The translations under genes were made by a program, and so were the position numbers. The notes under the pieces are model-generated. The model saw only the letters and a program-made list of their open reading frames with translations. It was not told where the DNA came from and did not search any database. Positions 6,110 through 8,818 of a DNA stretch of 8,818 bases are shown here, in pieces (position 1 is the stretch's first letter; each line of letters starts with the position of its first letter). The DNA comes from Planctomycetota bacterium (GTDB taxonomy: Bacteria > Planctomycetota > PUPC01 > JABMSA01): assembly GCA_013202185.1 (NCBI GenBank), contig JABMSA010000208.1:1-8818 (forward strand), in the 5' to 3' direction.

Positions 6110-7399
6110 TTGGATTCTGCGTTACTTTCGGCGGCAGTGCTCTGCCTGATAGCGTCGATCTTCTTTTCGATAGCAGAAGGCGCCCTCCTCTTCTTTTCCA
6201 GGGCGCGGCTCGAGCAGCAGCTCAAGAGCGAAAAGAAAATGGAACGCGCAAGCCGCCGGCTGGCAAACAAAGACAAGCTTCTGCTGGCCGCTTTCAGCCT
6301 GAATAACCTTTTCAATATTCTGTTTGTTGTGTTCGTTACCGTGTTGTTGATGCAGCAGGATACGCAAGGCGGCGGGTCACCGGCGGTGCGTATGCTCAAA
6401 GCACTTGCCTGGTCGATTGCGGGCGTGCTTGTCGTAGGAGATATGACGCCCAGAGCATGGGCGCAAAGATGCCCCGAGGCCGCGATGATCCTGACACTGA
6501 GAATAATGTCTTTCATCGCCGCCGTTCTCAGGTATCCGCTCATGTTCCTGGAGGCGATCAACGAACTCGTGGGCCGTGTGTTTGGCGCTCCTCCGTTGAG
6601 CAGTGAAAACGGCGAGCTCGAAGAGCAGATACTCTCGGCCGTTTCCGAAAGCGAGATGGAAGGCGAAATACTGGAAGACGAAAAGGAGATGTTTGAAAGC
6701 ATCTTCGATTTCATGGAAACCGACGTGGCGCAGATCATGACGCCGCGAACCGATATGGTGTGCATCGAAATTTCCGGCGGCTTTCCGGCGGCGCTCGAGC
6801 TTGCCTTGGAAAAGGGTTTCTCGCGGCTGCCCGTATTTGAGAAGAATCGCGACAACATAGTGGGCTTGCTTTACGTCAAGGACCTCCTCAAGCTCTGGGG
6901 CAAGGACGAGGAGGGCGAAATCTCGCTGAGGGAGGTGCTGCGCAAACCGCTATACGTGCCCGAGACCAAGCAGGTACTCGAACTCCTCCACGAGATGCAG
7001 GAACAGCGCATGCACATGGCGATCATCCTCGATGAATACGGCGGCACGTCGGGGCTGGTGACCGTCGAAGACATCGTCGAGGAGATAGTCGGCGAGATTC
7101 AGGATGAATACGACCGAGTTGTGGAAATGCCGCTGCGGCCCATCGACTCTCATACCATCGAGGTGGACGCGAAAATCCACATCGAGGATGTAAACGAGGC
7201 GCTCGACATCCAGCTTCCCGAGGACGACGACTACGACACGATAGGCGGATTCCTCTTTTCTCAGATGGGCAAGATTCCTGCCCCCGGCGAGACGTTCGCC
7301 AGAAACGGAATTGAGTTTACCATCCTGGACGCCGACGAACGGCGCATAAAAAGCCTCCGCATAACCGTTCACCAGTCGGCGGAAAGCGAAGAAGACTAG
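6110..7399 (+). CDS. CNNM/CorC-type transporter-associated protein with CBS pair (hemolysin C family)
   Basis: Membrane protein of the DUF21/CNNM family, members of which handle magnesium or cobalt; substrate here is inferred. Order: a DUF21 membrane region (about 1-185) with hydrophobic segments near 3-26, 56-82, 100-118 and 125-147, including the block NNLFNI and GDMTPR where GExxPK is usual. A CBS pair follows (about 205-325), with MTPRTDM at 210-216 and LDEYGGTSGLVT around 307-318. A CorC_HlyC domain (about 345-425) ends in RRIKSLRITV. At 429 aa it has standard length. A soluble CorC homologue (YbeX) normally sits beside YbeY and PhoH, so this fuller membrane form takes the same genomic place. 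It may start a new transcript after the repeat region. The acyltransferase gene follows after 20 nt. Confidence 0.92.
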   Translation: MDSALLSAAVLCLIASIFFSIAEGALLFFSRARLEQQLKSEKKMERASRRLANKDKLLLAAFSLNNLFNILFVVFVTVLLMQQDTQGGGSPAVRMLKALAWSIAGVLVVGDMTPRAWAQRCPEAAMILTLRIMSFIAAVLRYPLMFLEAINELVGRVFGAPPLSSENGELEEQILSAVSESEMEGEILEDEKEMFESIFDFMETDVAQIMTPRTDMVCIEISGGFPAALELALEKGFSRLPVFEKNRDNIVGLLYVKDLLKLWGKDEEGEISLREVLRKPLYVPETKQVLELLHEMQEQRMHMAIILDEYGGTSGLVTVEDIVEEIVGEIQDEYDRVVEMPLRPIDSHTIEVDAKIHIEDVNEALDIQLPEDDDYDTIGGFLFSQMGKIPAPGETFARNGIEFTILDADERRIKSLRITVHQSAESEED

Positions 7400-7419
7400 C
7401 CGGCCGGGACCAGCGTTTC

Positions 7420-8082
7420 ATGTCCGTGAAACTACTTCAGAAAATGAAATTCCGGATAGTGGGCTTTCTGGGCTCGCTGCTCGTTCGCGTCTTGATCTTC
7501 ACGCTCCGCGTGCGCACAGTGGGCGAGAGTCATCTGCCGCACTCGGCCGGCAAGGGCGCCATTTGTTGCTTCTGGCACGCGCAACTCCTGGCGCTTGTAT
7601 ATCTTTATCGCAACAGAAACATCCACGTCCTCGTCAGCAGACATCGCGACGGTGAATACATCGTGCGCGTAACTGACCGGCTCGGCTTCGGAGCCGTGCG
7701 CGGGTCGTCCACCCGCGGGGGTGTGCGCCTTCTGGGCGAGGCCCTCGAGAAGCTCTCGCAGGGCATCGACATAGCCGTTACGCCCGACGGCCCGCGAGGG
7801 CCGCGGCAGCAGTTCAAGCCCGGGGCGCTGTTTCTGGCAAGGAAATCGGGCGCGCCGCTGGTTCTGGGCGCGTGTGTGCCCGAGAAAGCCTGGCGCCTGA
7901 AATCGTGGGATCAGTTTTACATCCCCAAGCCTTTCTCGCGCGCCGTGCTCGTGGTGGGCGAGCGGATATACATACCAAATAAGCTGACCGACCACGAAAT
8001 GGAGACTAAGCGGCTGGAGTTGCAGGATTTGCTCAACGAGCTGACGCGGCAGGCGGAAGAGATGGCCAAGAGCAAATCTTGA
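7420..8082 (+). CDS. Lysophospholipid acyltransferase-like protein, DUF374 family
   Basis: Belongs to the DUF374 acyltransferases, related to the LPLAT superfamily and often linked to lipid A or outer-membrane lipid assembly. The 220-aa length is normal. An N-terminal hydrophobic stretch (about 12-29, FRIVGFLGSLLVRVLIFTL-like) probably anchors it to the inner membrane. Conserved blocks follow in order: CFWHAQLL (H53), VLVSRHRDGEYI, RGSSTRGG (94-101), TPDGPRGP with D123, GALFLARKSGAPLVLG, and the SWDQFYIPKPFSRA tail. The catalytic histidine is likely H53 or the SRHRDGE histidine; this is inferred. The ATG at 7420 has only weak ribosome binding support; ATG 7444 is an alternative with no better site. 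The 20-nt gap to the CNNM gene suggests one transcript. The acyl acceptor cannot be told from sequence. Confidence 0.9.
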   Translation: MSVKLLQKMKFRIVGFLGSLLVRVLIFTLRVRTVGESHLPHSAGKGAICCFWHAQLLALVYLYRNRNIHVLVSRHRDGEYIVRVTDRLGFGAVRGSSTRGGVRLLGEALEKLSQGIDIAVTPDGPRGPRQQFKPGALFLARKSGAPLVLGACVPEKAWRLKSWDQFYIPKPFSRAVLVVGERIYIPNKLTDHEMETKRLELQDLLNELTRQAEEMAKSKS

Positions 8083-8134
8083 AGCTGCGACGGCCCGCCT
8101 GCTGCTTCCTTGCAAAGGCACGCGTAATCATGAA

Positions 8135-8174
8135 GCCGACTTCGCTTCCAGCGGGCTGACTTCGCTTCCAGCGG
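8135..8174. repeat. 20-bp tandem duplication
   Basis: Units at 8135-8154 and 8155-8174 match at 19 of 20 positions (third base C versus T), sharing GACTTCGCTTCCAGCGG. Each unit contains the small inverted repeat CGCT-TCC-AGCG. The architecture resembles the duplicated hairpin units at 5984-6073, though the sequence is different. Confidence 0.85.
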
Positions 8175-8189
8175 CCCTGCTCTTGCCCA

Positions 8190-8210
8190 CCACTGGATTT
8201 ACTCCAGTGG
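8190..8210. repeat. Perfect 8-bp-stem hairpin
   Basis: CCACTGGA (8190-8197), loop TTTAC, TCCAGTGG (8203-8210). It sits between convergent genes and could act as a weak transcription end signal or belong to a palindromic repeat family; the lack of an immediate T-tract makes a classical terminator unlikely. Confidence 0.8.
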
Positions 8211-8284
8211 AGCGATGCTTTTGCACTACAAAGCTGCATAAAAGGAATCCCTCCGGCCGCCGCCCATGACAGAGAATTACCCTC

Positions 8285-8298
8285 GAGCCAACAGGCTC
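8285..8298. repeat. Small hairpin, 5-bp stem
   Basis: GAGCC (8285-8289), loop AACA, GGCTC (8294-8298). It lies just downstream of the GGDEF gene when read on the - strand. It is short enough to arise by chance and has no T-tract on either side. Confidence 0.45.
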
Positions 8299-8342
8299 AA
8301 ATGGAGCCGAAACAATATTATTCGAACTTACGCAAACAAGTA

Positions 8343-8818
8343 CTACAACTGCCCCACCGGCCGGGGAGCGTCGAACCATACGTAGGTGCTGTTGCGGCCG
8401 GCGTCCTTGGCGGCGAAGAGCGCCTGGTCGGCACGGGAGACAATGTCTTCATACGAGCGGGCGGAAGGATCCAGCTCGGCCACTCCCTGGCTGATGGTGA
8501 CGCGGATGGAGTTCTTGCCGGCGGAGAATGCCGTCTTCTCGATCGTCTTCCTGAGGCGCTCGGCAATTATCTGCGATTGCCCGGCGGAGGTCTCGGGCAG
8601 GATCACGCTGAACTCCTCGCCCCCGTAACGGTACACCGTGTCGCAATCACGCACGTTGGCCTTGAGCGCCGCCGACAGTTCGTTGAGGGTTACGTCGCCA
8701 ACGAGATGACCATAGACGTCGTTGACACGCTTGAAGTGATCGATGTCGATCATGATCAGCGACAGCACCTTGCTGTAGCGCCGGGCTACGTTGACGTATT
8801 CCTTGATCTGGCTCTCGA
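8343..8818 (-). CDS. GGDEF-domain diguanylate cyclase, N-terminus beyond the window
   Basis: Makes cyclic di-GMP from two GTP. The frame is open to the right edge of the window, so only the C-terminal part (158 full codons including the stop) is present and the sensor or membrane region, if any, is not seen. Visible landmarks are IMIDIDHFKRVNDVYGH near the domain start, the active-site GGEEF at 8610-8624, and the product-inhibition site RDCD (RxxD) at 8640-8651, exactly five residues before GGEEF. The helix RADQALFAAKDAGRN near the end is typical. It should therefore be an active, feedback-inhibited cyclase. The GTG at 8766-8768 is an internal valine rather than a start, because domain sequence (YVNVARRYSKVLS) continues upstream of it. 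It is convergent with the acyltransferase gene and probably unrelated to that operon. Confidence 0.93.
   Translation of the reverse strand, partial: ESQIKEYVNVARRYSKVLSLIMIDIDHFKRVNDVYGHLVGDVTLNELSAALKANVRDCDTVYRYGGEEFSVILPETSAGQSQIIAERLRKTIEKTAFSAGKNSIRVTISQGVAELDPSARSYEDIVSRADQALFAAKDAGRNSTYVWFDAPRPVGQL

Larger units (their letters stand above)
8083..8342. other. Repeat-containing non-coding gap between convergent genes
   Basis: The gap is 260 nt between the ends of two convergent genes with no supportable coding sequence. It holds a 20-bp tandem duplication, an 8-bp-stem hairpin and a 5-bp-stem hairpin, listed separately. Towards the right it becomes AT-rich (about 8308-8345). No hairpin is directly followed by a T-run on either strand; the nearest is TTTT at 8219-8222, eight bases after the strong hairpin, so termination of the + strand transcript here is possible but weakly supported. 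Confidence 0.6.

Noticed and set aside
5907..6149. A small + strand frame encoding a WDNGT repeat peptide
   Set aside because: It is the 8-bp array and the 44-bp duplication read in frame, then runs into the CNNM gene in a wrong frame. No ribosome binding site or family resemblance.
5425..6858. A 477-codon open frame on the - strand
   Set aside because: It lies antisense to ybeY and the CNNM gene, both with clear family motifs, and crosses the repeat region. Its translation is low-complexity, rich in Ser and Arg, with a repeated SHCPIV phrase from the octamer array.
8190..8222. Intrinsic terminator for the acyltransferase gene
   Set aside because: The hairpin is good but the only T-run is four bases long and begins eight bases after the stem, so it does not meet the usual pattern.

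Overview
The window reads as chromosomal, housekeeping-type DNA from a Gram-negative-type bacterium. It is fairly GC-rich by eye, with densely packed genes, several of which overlap, and two convincing TTG starts. Seven complete genes lie on the + strand and one truncated gene on the - strand enters from the right edge. A DUF374 acyltransferase (a family tied to lipid A) suggests an outer membrane. The style of CdsA ('AKSADIGGYLTGKFVGRHK', no HGG/DR signature) recalls PVC-type or related uncultivated phyla from memory, but the phylum cannot be fixed from this sequence.

Layout: purA (47-1321, adenylosuccinate synthase) is followed by an 87-nt gap. Next comes a lipid-carrier/phospholipid pair, uppS (1409-2209) and cdsA (2145-2960), which overlap by 65 nt. 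Then follows the conserved RNA/ribosome cluster phoH (2974-3981), a PgpH-like HD phosphohydrolase (3978-5483) and ybeY (5473-5910), joined by 4-nt and 11-nt overlaps. A 199-nt repeat-filled gap (5911-6109) separates these from a CNNM/CorC-type CBS protein (6110-7399) and a DUF374 lysophospholipid acyltransferase (7420-8082). A second repeat-filled gap (8083-8342) lies between convergent genes, before the 3' part of a GGDEF diguanylate cyclase (8343-8818, - strand).

How the genes fit together: UppS makes the undecaprenyl carrier for cell-wall and glycan synthesis and CdsA makes CDP-diacylglycerol, so the pair supplies envelope lipids. PhoH, YbeY and a CorC-type protein form a widely conserved neighbourhood linked to rRNA maturation and ribosome quality control. 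A probable c-di-AMP phosphodiesterase is embedded in it, as in many bacteria. PurA supplies AMP.

I found no mobile element, CRISPR array, RNA gene or clearly new multi-gene system. The unusual material is at finer scale. PurA has a rewritten nucleotide-binding loop although every other catalytic residue checked is in register with the E. coli numbering. The HD protein lacks the extracytoplasmic domain of classical PgpH. CdsA breaks its family signature. Both non-coding gaps hold short duplications and small hairpins with pyrimidine-rich loops that look like a dispersed palindromic repeat family.
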